Shown in pieces: positions 10,785 through 22,373 of a stretch of 64,000 nucleotides of DNA. The notes below the pieces were generated by a model. It was given only the letters and a program-made list of their open reading frames with translations, was not told the origin of the DNA and searched no databases. The position numbers and the translations under genes are program-made. Position 1 is the first letter of the stretch; the number at the start of each line of letters is the position of its first letter. This stretch comes from Arion vulgaris (Eukaryota > Mollusca > Gastropoda > Stylommatophora > Arionidae): NCBI GenBank assembly GCA_020796225.1, contig CM036756.1, positions 52,432,363 through 52,496,362 of the forward strand, in the 5' to 3' direction.

Positions 10785-11090
10785 ACCAACAGGAACTGTG
10801 AAGAGACAGTTGTCATTTATTTAGTCTCATCGCCATAAAGAACCGTGAAGAGACAACTATTGTCATTTATTTAGTCTCATCGCCATCAAGAACTGTGAAA
10901 GAGACAACTATTGCCATTTATTTAGTCTCATCGCCATCAAGAACCGTGAAGAGACAACTATTGTCATTTATTTAGTCTCATCGCCATCAAGAACTGTGAA
11001 AGAGACAACTATTGCCATTTATTTAGTCTCATCGCCATCAAGAACCGTGAAGAGACAACTATTGTCATTTATTTTGATGCATGGCAAGAG
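10785..11090. repeat. 50-bp minisatellite, second copy
   Basis: About six units of the 50-bp family (CGCCATCAAGAACCGTGAAG, GAGACAACTATTGTCATTTA). The unit consensus differs clearly from the array at 2955-3600, in contrast to the near-identical coding copy just upstream. Confidence 0.88.
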
Positions 11091-11269
11091 TCAACTGTCA
11101 GTTATTTAGATTCTATAGTTTAGTCATCAGATCATTTATCACTGCGCGTTGAACCAATTAGTCCATAAGTGCTCTGACCCCTTCCTCAATATGTCTCTCA
11201 GCATGTGACAACTAACGACACCAGTTACATGTTGGTTTACTATTCTTCTTTGGTTTCCAGTATAGTGCT

Positions 11270-11661
11270 ATTGTCTAGCTATCGTCATCATCATCAAATA
11301 GCTTGTCCTGGACAGAACTTTGCCACCCCAACAGTCCTTCGGAACTTTTCTCTCTCATAGGCCAGATGTCCTGCCTCTGCAGCCGTCCTGTTCAGACTAT
11401 CAGTTACATCCTGAATCCATCTTCTCCGTGGTCTTCCTCTTCTTCTCTTTGCCGGTATGCCTCCTTCCATGATGGTCTTCTCCAGCCCTTCATTTCTTTT
11501 TATGTCCCAAACATCTCAATTTTCTCTTTCGTATTTGTAACTTCAGGCAGTTCTCTTTGATTTTGAGTTCTCGTCTCTGTCCAAGATATACGGAGGACTC
11601 TTCTATAGCACTTGTATTCGAAAGCACATATATGTTTTTCTACTGCTTTATTGTTTAGCTA
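11270..11661 (-). mobile_element. Family B non-LTR fragment with target duplication
   Basis: A 368-base minus-strand 3' fragment (11282-11649) beginning with (ATC)n, the reverse of the family B GAT tail. It is flanked by ATTGTCTAGCTA (11270-11281) and ATTGTTTAGCTA (11650-11661), a 12-bp target duplication with one mismatch. The paralogous locus at about 3965-3990 lacks the insertion, so the element entered after that duplication. Confidence 0.85.
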
Positions 11662-11879
11662 AACCAGGTTTAATTTGATATTATTGCCGTCTGGATAAGG
11701 TAATTATCTAGATACAAGATAATGAACAACAGTGACGAGACAGATAAAGATATACCAGCTGCAAATATGATTTGGACTGTAGTTCATCAAAAACATGGCA
11801 ATCGTGAACAAAGTTGAAGTTTATCAGCGACATGTGCTCAAACTATATTGTCTTGTTCGGCCACGATAGGGCCTACTGT

Positions 11880-12265
11880 TGATTCATATGGCTCGCTGGT
11901 TGCACACACTCCTTTCTCTCTCTCTCTCTGTCCTTTTACTTGTATCAACAGCATTGCTTATCAGGGAGTTTAGGATGAATAAGAGGGATGGCCTTCGGTC
12001 TCATCATGACTGCCTGTTGAATGAAGACTCTAAAATAGATGTTGAATCGATCCAGTGACTTCAGAAATATGAAGTTCCCCATTGTACAAGTAGGTAATTG
12101 AAGAGCATAATGACAAAGTCTTTAACCAGTGAGCCACAGGAACCCTCAGTGTGCATCTTTGTTGACATCTGTTGGGATAGTCTGAGCACCAATGGGTCTG
12201 CCAGGAATGTAATGACATAGGTTCAGTAATCAATAACCAATTCGTTGGATGTGGTAACATGCTGG
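11880..12265 (+). mobile_element. I-like element C-terminal remnant
   Basis: Collinear with 36545-36870 and 26900-27170: CTGTTGAATGAAGACTCTAA, then CAGTGAGCCACAGGAACC, then CATCTGTTGGGATAGTCTGA. These are the parts after the RNase H domain of the I-like family. It contains a short TCTCTC run at about 11913. Confidence 0.65.
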
Positions 12266-12339
12266 TATCCAGTGAAGAGCTCTTCTCGAAGCATTGCTCC
12301 GACTGTACAAGTGAGTCTGTCAGATGGCCTCCACCACTT

Positions 12340-12770
12340 TTAATTTGACTACTTGTGACTTGTTTTAATGACCTGTGAGGATAATAACTTGTTTATCTGT
12401 TTTGGCTTTGAATTAAAATAAGTTTCTGCTGCATGTCGCGAAGTTTCTGCTTCAGTTTTGAAATTGTTACGACGATAATGAGTAGTTTCTATTCTTGAGT
12501 TTTCTAAGAATGCTACCTCTTCCACTTTCGAACGTCTTTCTATCAGAACAATTGGTACATACATGTGTTCAAAGTTTGCAATGGACATTTTTGTGTCTAT
12601 TCCTGTCTATTGTGAGATTATCAGTTTTGTTTTCTGTTTCAGTTTGGAACATGTTTATTTAACTCTGGACGTGTCCATAGGTGTTCCGATCTCCTTTGCA
12701 ATATCTCGTCCAGCGACTAACCGTATTAGTTTGATGTTGATTTATGGGCCTACTCATGCTTTTAGAATTA
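12340..12770 (-). mobile_element. I-like element 3' remnant
   Basis: Shares GTCCATAGGTGTTC then ATCTC and CCAGCGACTAAC with 53455-53530 and the minus fragment at 45370-45632. It reads as the extreme C-terminus of the I-like polyprotein on the minus strand. Poorly preserved. Confidence 0.5.
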
Positions 12771-12894
12771 AATCATGCTGGTATCATTCTTCATAATATT
12801 GATTCCCATTCTGCAAATGTCTTCCATGTTGTTTCTGGTGTCATTATAAAGGCAATCCCTTCTGTATTGTCATGTTATTAATAAATTGTGTTTT

Positions 12895-15660
12895 CCTCTG
12901 TCAAGTATATATAGCCGTCCATCGCAAGCGATGATGACAACAATCTCAGACGTGTACTGTTGCACCTCTCTGGTGTGTGCGGAGGTGACTGTAGAGTCCA
13001 ATCCTAGAACAGAATCCCCGACCACAGGTGGGGCATACATGATCAAGGTTAGACATGTGCGTGTTGTGTGCTCTGTCTTTTCGCGCTGCTCGTTTTCTCT
13101 GTGACTCAACAATACGATGATTCTCAGCTATTCGGGTTCCTCTTTGTTGTTACAGCGCCACATTTGGCGATCTTGCGCAAGGGATTCCCAGCACGTATTG
13201 TCTATATCGAAGCATTTCAGAGACACTTTAAGAGTGTCTTTAAAGCGTTTTTCTGTCCACCAGCTAAACGTCTGCCCCTTCAAGCTCGCCATACATCAAC
13301 TGTTTTGGGATGCGTTTATCAGGCATTCGAGCAACGTGACCGACCCATCTCAGTTGGGCCTTCTGCAACAGGGTGTTGACGCTTGGGATCTTTGCTCTTG
13401 TGAGGACTTCGCTGTCTGGAATTTTGTCCTGCCAGTTTATTTTTAGTATTCTGCGTAGACAGCTTGTGTGGAAATGGTTTAATTTTCTTGCGTGTCTGCT
13501 ATAAACTGTCCATGTCTCGCTTGCGTACAGCAGCGTTGTTAGCACTATGGCCTGGTAAACTTTCAGCTTTGTGACTATGCTTATCCCCTTCCGTTCCCAC
13601 ACAGTGACACGTAACCTTCCGAACGCAGCACTGGCTTTGGATATCCTATTGTGGACCTCAGAATCTATGTTTGCCGATCTGGATAGGAGGCTGCCAAGAT
13701 AAGCAAAGTTGTCCGTTGACTGGAGACGCTGGTGTTTAATGTTGATGACTGGATCGTAGTACTGTTCTCTGGGGGCGGGCTGGAACATGACCTCTGTTTT
13801 TGGTGTTAATGGTGAGGCCAAACCTATCACAGGCCATTGAGAACTTGTCCATGTAAGTCTGCATTTCTTCCTCAGAGTTGGTAGCGAGGGCACAGTCATC
13901 AGCAAACAACAGGTTTGAGATAGTTGATTCTTTTACCTTGGTGGAGGATTTTAACCTCCGAAGATTGAATAGGTTACCGTCTGTCCTGTATCTAATCTTT
14001 ACCCCATGTTCGTCGCCTTCCCAAAGACATCCGTGAGCATGGCAGCAAACATCATGCTGAAGAGTGTTGGGGCCAGTACACAGCCCTGTTTGACGCCGTT
14101 GGTGACATGGAAGGCTTCCGACAGCTCCCTTCGTCAAGTACACGTGCCATCATGCCCTCGTGAAACTGTTGGACGATCTTGATGAATTTCCTTGGGCATC
14201 CAAATTTTTCCATGATCTTCCATAGACCCTCCCTGTTAACCGTGTCGAAAGCCTTTGTCAGATCGACAAAGACCATATAGAGGTTACGGTGCTGCTCTTG
14301 GCATTTCTCCTGTAGTTGGCGAGCAGCAAATATCATGTCTGCTGTTCCACGACCTGCTCTGAAGCCACATTGGGTCTCAGGAGTAAGTCCTGTTCCAGGT
14401 GATCGATTAATCGATTGAGGAGGACTCTGGCCAGTATTTTGCCAGCGATTGACAGGAGGGAGATCCCCTGTGGTTATCGCAGGCCTGGCGGTTTCCTTTC
14501 CGCTTGTACAGGTGGACAATAGTGGCATCCTTTAATTCCTGTGGCACACGTTCGTTGCACCAAATGGATGTAAATAACTCTGTCAATTTTAGCATCAACG
14601 TGGGCCCTCCTTCTTTGTAGACTTCGGTTGGTATTGAGTCCGCACCCGGTGCCTTCCCGCTGGACATCTGGCTTGTTGCCTTCTTGACCTCTGCTAAGGT
14701 AGGTGGAATATCAAGCTTGGCATTGATTGGGACCTGGGGCATGCGCTCTATGGCTTCATAACATATAGTGGATGGATGGTTGAGGACAGAACGGAAGTGT
14801 TCTGCCCAGCGATTTAGTATCTGAGGCTTGTCAATTAGTAGCCTTGCTCCATCTGCATCGAGTATGGGAGTGGGGTGAGATTGTTGAGGTCCGTAAACAG
14901 TTTTTAGGGCATCGTAGAAGCGTTTGAAATCATGTCTGTCTGCATATATCTGGATTTCATCAGATTTTTGGCTTAGCCATGCGTCTTGTAATTTCCTGAT
15001 TCTCTCTTGAGCCCTTCTACGAGCATCTAGGAAAGCTGTTTTTGGATGATGATGATGGGTCATTTTGATAGGCTCTGTATGTCTCATGTTTCGTGAGAAG
15101 GATAGACTTGATTTCTTCGTCATTTTCGTCAAACCAGTCGTGGCTCTTGCGTACAGAGTGTCCTATGAGCTCAGAGGTAGATAGGTACACGGTGTCTCTG
15201 AGGGCAGTCCAGTCATCGTCCACGCTGGTTTTGCCAAATTGGAGGTCCTTCAATTTGTCGTCCAGGTCTCTTATTAAGCTTTCGGTGACAGCGGAGCTTT
15301 TCAATTTGGAGACTGCCAGCTTTTTTGTTGGTTTGCGACCCTGGTGACGTTTTCTAGGCTTGATGCGGAGGTTGAGCTTTGACACGATCAATCTATGATC
15401 GGTCCAACATTCTGCTCCGCACATAGCCTTTGTGACTCTGACGTCACGTCTGTCATTTTCCTTACGATGACGTAGTCAATGAGGTGCCATTGTTTGGAAC
15501 GGGGATGCATCCATGACGTTTTGTTTCGGGTTGGTAAACGAAACAAGGAGTTTGTAATTGTTAGGTCGTGGGCAGCACATAGTCTGAGTAATAGAAGCCC
15601 ATTACTATTGCACTTGCCCACGCCGTGTACTCCTAGTACTCTGTCAAGTATGTTTTGTCT
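12895..15660 (-). mobile_element. Non-LTR retrotransposon, EN C-terminus to 3' end (family D)
   Basis: A 2.8-kb minus-strand element, truncated in the endonuclease. Reading down from 15621: endonuclease end (KQWHLIDYVIVRK, then CWTDHRLIVSKLNLR), linker, and RT. In the RT, GKAPGADSIPTEVYKEGG, then GFRAGRGTADMIFAARQLQ, FVDLTKAFDTVNREGLW and the FADDCALAT catalytic box (about 13890) are visible, then the C-terminal LRWVGHVARM. The frame is cut into five blocks by indels. No RNase H. The 3' end near 12895 contains GTCCATCGCAAGCGATGATG. Clade assignment within the Jockey/CR1/RTE group is not certain. Confidence 0.85.
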
Positions 15661-16074
15661 TGCTCCATGTCATCTAGTCTCTACAGGTCTCAAAAGACTA
15701 TATTGAGGTATTACATATCTCTAACCAGTTGCACAGGTCTACCCGGTTTCATAGACGTTTCTCCTATTCCATGTTGTGATTCATGTTTTGACCATCAATG
15801 ACAGAAAATTTGTCATGACCTGACTTGCATTAGCTGGCTTTCATCAGATCATGTCATAAGTCTCAGTTGCAAGGGTTCTTCCAGGTTCAGGTCAGTTGTG
15901 GTTCTAGTTTCAGTCTCCGTCACAATAGTTTATTTTTCTATGTTTGTGTTGTTAACTCTAACTCACACCTCCCCCACCCCACCCAAACCACCTGGAGGAA
16001 GATGTGCTCACTTTGTCTGATCTGGTCACTGTGTCCATGTAGAGTGCTGAGAGTATCAATAAAAGACTGGTTTT
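15661..16074. other. No recognisable feature
   Basis: Begins where the family D element is truncated. It contains a C-rich run (about 15970-15990) but no domain, tandem array or family match that I can support. Confidence 0.45.
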
Positions 16075-16330
16075 CAAATTAAAACATCAGAAACAAGTGG
16101 GTACACCATCAGTATTGAACTTCATTACAAAACAATAAATTGAATGGCTCGACCACATAACCAGATTGCCAACAGACAGTGCATCTCAAAGTGCAATGCT
16201 ATTATGATACAGTGGATATGAGGCAAAAGGTCATCCACGCAAAATAAGGATCAAAGAAATAATAGACAGAGGAACAGTATGAAGAGCACACAAGAGCCCA
16301 TTCTGAAATCTCTTCTTATCCTAACGCTGT
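16075..16330 (+). mobile_element. Degenerate non-LTR 3' fragment
   Basis: Weak C-terminal RT-polyprotein signature across frameshifts (an EWLDHITRLPTDS-like segment, then YSGYEAKGHPRKI). Too decayed to assign to a family here. A 29-bp direct repeat (AAAACTGTACAAGTAGATAC) follows at 16373-16435. Confidence 0.5.
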
Positions 16331-16884
16331 GAGGCAACCCAGAATTAGGGAGGAAGAAAGAAAGATCAAAACATGAAAATTGTACAAGTAGATACAAACA
16401 TGAAAACTGTACAAGTAGATACAAACATGAAAACTGTTGTTTTTGTGAAAACAGGTGGTTTAACAACATCTTTTATTGGTTACTATAAATAATAAAACAA
16501 ACTCAATTTATACCTCTATCGTGAAGTACAATAATCATATCATAATAAAACTTGATGTTGGCAACAAACATTGCATTAGAGCCCAGGTGAAGTGACTATA
16601 TATCTTCTTCATATAACATAACAATGTGGTATAAATTACAATGGAGTGCTTAACAAAAAGCAAACATATATCACAAAGTAATGGGCAAATAACCCCTCAT
16701 AGAAAATGGTTAAAGAGTTATAAAATGTAATAAAATATAAATTAAACATTTCAATGAGATTCTTGCAAAAATAGATGTAATTCGTTTTGTAAAATAAATT
16801 GCTACCAATAAAATAGCAGACTTTAGTTCACAGAACATTTCATAAAAATAATATTACTTGCTGTGCATTTTACATTAGTTAAAG
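16331..16884. other. No recognisable feature
   Basis: Very AT-rich. Holds the short 29-bp direct repeats noted above and no coding signal. Confidence 0.45.
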
Positions 16885-17510
16885 TAGTTGAGAGAATTCA
16901 AATACCTTGGAAGTATCTTCACATCTGATAGTAGACTGGACAGAGATATCGAAACTAGAATCCAGCAAGCCAATAACATTACATACCAACTTATCCCAAT
17001 CTTGAAACACCCAGCAATTCTATTAGAGACTAAAAGACACATTATAAACGCAATCTTTATACCAACACTGTGCTACTAGTGCCAAACATGGGTACTGACA
17101 AAAGAACAAGAAAGGAAAATTACCACCTGTGAAATGAGATGCTTGAGGAAAGCAGTAAATAAAATAAGAAGAGACCATATAAGAAATGAGGAAATTAGAA
17201 GAACAGTTAGAGCAACATCTGCTATTAGAATCATTGAAAAACTGAGACTCAAATGGTTTGGCCACTTGGTGAGAATGAACCTGACTACACCAGTTGCAAG
17301 AGCGTACAACTTGAAAATGGAATCATCAAGAGGAAAGGCAGACAAAGAAAAAGATGGATTGATGGAGTTACAGACATTTTAAAACTCCACAATACCACAG
17401 CATATCAAGCGACAGAGCATGCACTCTCAGAAACCGATCATCAGTTAAACCTGCTACACCTAACGGCAAAAAGCAGAGGACAAAAGAGAAAAGAAGAGAA
17501 AAGGACATTA
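16885..17510 (+). mobile_element. Non-LTR retrotransposon 3' fragment (family C)
   Basis: The best copy of family C. Coding blocks are REFKYLGSIFTSDSRLDRDI, then AIFIPTLCY, then TCEMRCLRKAVNK, RLKWFGHLVRMN and RKRWIDGVTDILK. A stop at about 17078 and a frameshift near 17340 interrupt it. 5'-truncated before the RT catalytic box. Confidence 0.8.
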
Positions 17511-17604
17511 GTGCTTTCCAAAGTGTTGTATCACAGTTGAAGAGGTTTGGCAATGTCTGAAAAATGGTATTAGAGTGATTACTATGACATAAATATAAGA
17601 GACA

Positions 17605-17700
17605 ACATCATCATCTAAGAGCTTGCCATGGGCAGAACGTTGCAACCCTGTCTTCCTGAATTGTTCTCTCTTATAGGCCAGACGACCTGCCTCTGTTCAT
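17605..17700 (-). mobile_element. Family B 3' fragment
   Basis: Short minus-strand match to the extreme 3' end of family B: CATCATCATC, AAGAGCTTGCC, GGGCAGAACGTTGC, CTCTTATAGGCCAGA. Confidence 0.65.
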
Positions 17701-17929
17701 GTATCAGAAAGTGCAGAGTTCAAAGCTCTATTTTTAAATTAACCTACTGTATTCTATAAAGAGTTATACACAAATAGTATCAAATTGATCTTGTGAGTAA
17801 CGTTTTAAAATAAAACATTCTGGCTCATAAGAGCTTGTTGGGGAACTAGTACTGCCTGAACTGTCTTGTGGTATTATAGGAATTTATATCGTGTTTAGAA
17901 AACATTCAACATTCTATGTCTAACAATAT

Positions 17930-18664
17930 TCACAAAATAGATGAGACTGCAGTAAAACTATTTGATTGGCAAAACATGTAATCACAAAGTACTGTAGTTT
18001 TACAATTTATAAAAATAATAACAAAATACAGCATCGTTTCGACCAACAAGGCCTTTATCAAGCAAATGAACAACAGGAGTGACAAATTTAAAAACAAATG
18101 GACGACCAAATACAAACGTTTCTAATGCAAAAATAATGGAATAATCTAGGAATAAAAACGAATTAAGAAATAAATGTAACACAAAAAACACATAAAAACT
18201 AGAAATAGAATGGAAGAGAAACAATGAAAATCTAGTAAATATATAACTTGAATACATGCAACATATACCCATATAGATTACAAGGCATGGGAAGAGAAAG
18301 TACTAAGAAGCATAGGAATGTAATATGTTGAGCCCAGGTGGTCGCAAGGTACCATACAAAGAAATCAACCGATTTTCCAGAGCAAATTGACTGCGATCAT
18401 CCGAGGAACATGATCGGATGGCTGTGACCTGGACATCGTGAGCTCCTAAATGGCCAGTATCATTGAAATGGGTGGCTACAGGGTCACAGAGCATTGGCAT
18501 ATGTCGCGCAAGTGTTGGGCGAATCGGTCACTGAGCCTCTTGCCTGTCTCGTCAATATAAGCCTTGTTACACCGCTTACAGATAATGGCATAGATAAGAT
18601 TACGGGACTCGCCATGTGAAACCATATCAATAAGAAACGTGGCTAAAGGAAAAAGAAACGTTTG
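17930..18664 (-). mobile_element. Penelope-like element, GIY-YIG end, minus arm
   Basis: The tail (17930-18240) is the reverse complement of 61620-61930. Upstream on the minus strand lies a GIY-YIG fragment: 18476-18700 encodes YAIICKRCNKAYIDETGKR, with GE changed to DE, and 18303-18500 the following PVATHFNDTGHL block in another frame. Truncated at about 18664, where a plus-strand tail begins. Confidence 0.82.
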
Positions 18665-18835
18665 TATTTGGTCTTCCATTGTTTTTTTTAAATTTGTCAC
18701 TCCTGTTGTTCGTTTGCTTGATAAAGGCCTTGTTCGTCGAAACGTTGCTGTATTTTGTCATTGTTTTTGTAATTTGTAAAACTACAGTACTTTGTGATTA
18801 CGTGTTATGTCTAACAAATACTTTAGTCACTGACT
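18665..18835 (+). mobile_element. Penelope-like tail, plus arm of an inverted pair
   Basis: Plus-strand copy of the element tail: TTTGCTTGATAAAGGCC, CGAAACGTTGCTG, then AAAACTACAGTACTTTGTGA. It directly abuts the minus arm, giving a head-to-head inverted pair. Confidence 0.82.
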
Positions 18836-18839
18836 GTCT

Positions 18840-19285
18840 TCAGTACATTCTATCTACTAACAATTGCTTTATTCATTACAAGATTTGGTCTACAGTTCTC
18901 AAGTGCACATCAGCTCCCTTTTCCCTTCATCATCTATTTCATGAGAATACACATCTATGATTCTGCTTGGGCAAAGAACTATCTACTTAATTTTAAAAAA
19001 CGTACATCTATGAGTCTGCATGGGATGCAGAGAAGTCTGTTCTGTTACACAAAGCATAGTATCTTATGTTAACACTACTATGTTATCTAAATGTGCACTA
19101 TTCTTTTCCTGCGGATAGTGAGGTAGTTCTACAACTAAGATAATCTGGTAAACATAAGTGCATACAACTGTAAGCTATGTGTACTATGTCTTCTTTACCT
19201 GTATGGTTTGTCATCTGAACTTCTTCTTTGTGTTCGGTTTCGTATGCTCGTCCTAACCATGAGATGGGTTGCCTCTATGAAGCTG
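18840..19285. other. No recognisable feature
   Basis: AT-rich, with an inexact direct repeat CATCTATGATTCTGCTTGGG / CATCTATGAGTCTGCATGGG at about 18952 and 19008. No coding evidence. Confidence 0.45.
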
Positions 19286-19289
19286 CATG

Positions 19290-19660
19290 TCAGTTGGAGT
19301 TCTTCGAGAGTTCCCCATAGCTTGGTCTGTAAGCTTTGTTCATGAGGCCATGTTTCGCTTCATTGGTGTATGTATGATGGACATGACTGCAGGATGTGCT
19401 CTGGAGTCTGTGTTTCTGTTTGGCATGCACACTGTGCAGTCTGAGCAGGCTTTCTTCTGTGCATGTGGTGGTTGAGTCTGCAGTGACTTGTCCTTAGGCA
19501 AAAGATTGTTGTGTGCTGTTTTCTGTTTAGTCTGCTGATGGGATCTTGTGGGTGTTTGCTATGGGTTTGTTGCCACCAAACTCTTTGTACTTTCGCTTGA
19601 TATGTGTCTTGATTTCTGGTAATGACACTGGGTGTTTGATTTGTATAAGTTTGATACAAA
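19290..19660 (-). mobile_element. C-terminal end of an RNase-H-bearing non-LTR element (R1/Jockey-like family E)
   Basis: The minus frame 19360-19659 reads LNRKQHTTIFCLRTSHCRLN, then CACQTETQTPEHILQSCP. This is the CxC...HxxxxC knuckle found after the RNase H domain of many non-LTR polyproteins. The same signature occurs at 30655-30925 and 36900-37150. Confidence 0.72.
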
Positions 19661-19894
19661 TCTGAACTTAAATTCTAGGAAGACAGAATCAGGTCACTAC
19701 CTTACATTTCAAGCATGATCAAGAATGACAAATAAATTAGAAAACATATTGCTCTACTTGTTTTCTATTAAAGCAGATGACTGCAGAAACAATAAACATA
19801 CATATTTGTTCCTGGTGCTGACTTTTGTTCCTGAGAGAGTCTTGGTTTTTGATTGACTGACTTACATATGTGTTACCTCTTTGTTACATGTAAG

Positions 19895-19980
19895 ATCTTT
19901 ACATGTTTGTTATGTTATAACAGATCTTTTTATGTTTGTTATGTTATAACAGATCTTTATATGTTTGTTATGTTATAATA
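19895..19980. repeat. 30-bp triplicate
   Basis: Three consecutive near-identical units of GTTTGTTATGTTATAACAGA followed by TCTTTATAT. The rest of 19661-20022 shows nothing else. Confidence 0.85.
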
Positions 19981-20022
19981 ATGATGCATGTCACAGATAA
20001 TAGCATGTAATATTGACTGATC

Positions 20023-20249
20023 TTAACCCTTTAGCTGCTAAGGACGTATATATATGTTTTTCCCATTCACTTCTAAAGACGCATTAACATGTCTGTTATT
20101 ATCTCTCCTCTGTGGGCTAAAGACGTGTTAACACGTTATACATCGCTACTGTCACTGGTATAGGCGTATATTCACGTTTGTGACCTAGAAACAAAGAGTA
20201 GCCATTTTTAGCTCAGCCTTTGGAAAGTATGTAGCAGCGAATGGGTTAA
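20023..20249. mobile_element. piggyBac-like MITE
   Basis: A 219-base element (20027-20245) flanked by TTAA on both sides (20023-20026, 20246-20249). The termini CCCTTTAGCTGCTA and, inverted, CCCATTCGCTGCTA form imperfect TIRs. TTAA duplication and CCC...GGG ends are characteristic of piggyBac-derived non-autonomous elements. Internal GACGTATATA / GGCGTATATT blocks are repeated. No ORF. Confidence 0.8.
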
Positions 20250-21490
20250 GAAAAACAATCTCATAAATAATATTCACAAACAATGAATTCTATCACAACT
20301 TAAATTGTCAGTTTAAAAAATAATATATTTTATAGTCGCACTTTACACAATCGACTGGACCAAGGTACACCAGAAATTGAAAATAGTAGACCATGGTCAG
20401 ATAGTTTGCAAAAGTATTTAGGTCATCAAAAGAATGTAAATAAATATTGTAACTACAGTATATAACATTCTCCTTGTTCATGATACTAGATTAGGTCAAG
20501 TTTATATTGCATATTTAGAACCTTAGGGTTTTTCATGAATTCATACTCATTATGAACTGTATATTTACACAGTATTCATAAAAATAAGTACAATAAAATG
20601 TAAACTAACAGACTGAACAGCATGTATTGAAAGACTGAACAGCAAGATGACAAGTGCACAGCCATAGAATGTTGGTAGGGTCAAAGTCTGGTCAAAAGAA
20701 GAAGTGAATTGTTGAATCTTGAAGAGTGAAAATTAAAAACGATTAAAAGAAAAAAATGTTCAAGTCGAAATACAACTTTATTAAATATGGTGTTAGCATG
20801 GTTATAGAGCAGGTTTCTTAGTCCATAAAAAGATTGTGGTTTGGTATGTTTGACACCTCAGTCAAACCAGCTGTAAATTGGCTGGTTTGATGAGTTAGGG
20901 AAATAAATTAAGAATCGTTATGGAGAACATGTCGTCTTGTCAGCACTTTCAGTAAAAAATGTGCAGAATTAGACAGCATCAAACAATGTCCACTGAATAC
21001 AAGTTCGTTGACTTTCAATTTTGTTAAAATAAATTATTTTCATGTATTAATAAACGTTGTTTGACTTTTTTTTAAAATCAAATCACAGAATGAATATTCT
21101 TGCATATCTGCAGATAGAGACTGAGCACTTATGAGTATGACTGGAATGCTGTTAATATCGGTTCAATAACCAGTAACCAACAAGAGCAAATGTAACTTAC
21201 TACACTTGAAAGAGAAAAACGTATAAGGTCTACATGCTTGCAAATGACAAAGCTATCAGACTTTATTTTACAACTCTGTTAATTTTCATTTTTTAACAGA
21301 ATATTTTCTAGTTCAGTTTATTAATGTAAATAGAATGCTTTATTTGATTTCTTTAAACTTCCATAGATTTCCTAGTACGATGAAAGCTCCTCTTGCCTTC
21401 TGTATTCTTATTTTGACATCTCCATTTGTTCCACCTGCTTTGCTTACATTGCTGCCGAAGTATGAGTATGATTCTACCTCTTCAAGTGTG
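20250..21490. other. No recognisable feature
   Basis: 1.2 kb of AT-rich sequence with no domain, tandem array or match to the other repeats. A short TGGTTTGA...AAACCAGC inverted repeat lies at about 20860-20890. Confidence 0.45.
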
Positions 21491-21904
21491 ATTTCTGTTA
21501 CTTTCTATGAAGTGTTATTTCCTTAGATCTTACTAACAGAAATGTTACTTTTTATGAAATGTTATTTCCTTAGATCTTACTAACAGAAATGTTACTTTTT
21601 ATGAAATGTTATTTCCTTAGATCTTACTAACAGAAATGTTACTTTTTATGCAATGTTATTTACTTGGATATTACTAACAGAAATATTACTTTTTATGAAA
21701 TGTTATTTACTTAGATCTTACTAACAGAAATGTTACTTTTTATGAAATGTTATTTCCTTAGATCTTACTAACAGAAATGTTACTTTTTATGAAATGTTAT
21801 TTCCTTAGATCTTACTAACAGAAATGTTACTTTTTATGCAATGTTATTTACTTAGATCTTACTAACAGAAATATTACTTTTTATGAAATGTTATTTACTT
21901 AGAT
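21491..21904. repeat. 47-bp minisatellite, left block
   Basis: About nine units of a 47-base repeat (TTAGATCTTACTAACAGAAA, TGTTACTTTTTATGAAATG, TTATTT). The array resumes after the hAT-like insertion at 21905-22365. Confidence 0.93.
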
Positions 21905-22373
21905 CATAGATTCCCAAACTTTTTTCAGCCCACCGCCCACTTTGGACAAGATAAACTTTGTAAAGCCCTCCCCCACATTATAACAGTTTCCCAAAAACCC
22001 CTCACCCCTCTACATAGATACATGCTCTATTTTCTTTTGACATAGAAAATTGATATATATTTCTGTCATATATGGTCAATTTTCAAATGATTATATGCAT
22101 GAAATAAAAAATTGATGAAAAAATGGACAGTGTAAGACAGGCATAAGATGAATTTAAATGTAGAATTCAAATTTGAAATGATTATTCAATCGCAATATCA
22201 CAGAATAATTTATTTTAAAATATTTATTATTAATTTCTTCTTTATGGAGCCACCGACTCCTAAACGCATTAACACCTCCCAAATTCTTCTGAACTCACTA
22301 TCGCCCCCTTGAACGCTTCAGCGCCCACTGGGGTAGGGTAGTACCGCCCACTTTGGGAAACGCTGACTTAGAT
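21897..22373. mobile_element. hAT-like non-autonomous element inside the minisatellite
   Basis: A 461-base insertion (21905-22365) with the 8-bp target duplication ACTTAGAT on both sides (21897-21904, 22366-22373). The ends are CATAGATTCCCAAAC and, inverted, CAGCGTTTCCCAAAG, matching the CAGnGnTTCCCAAA start common in hAT elements. Inside each end is a CCGCCCACTTTGG-type GC-rich subterminal block. No transposase ORF. Confidence 0.85.
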
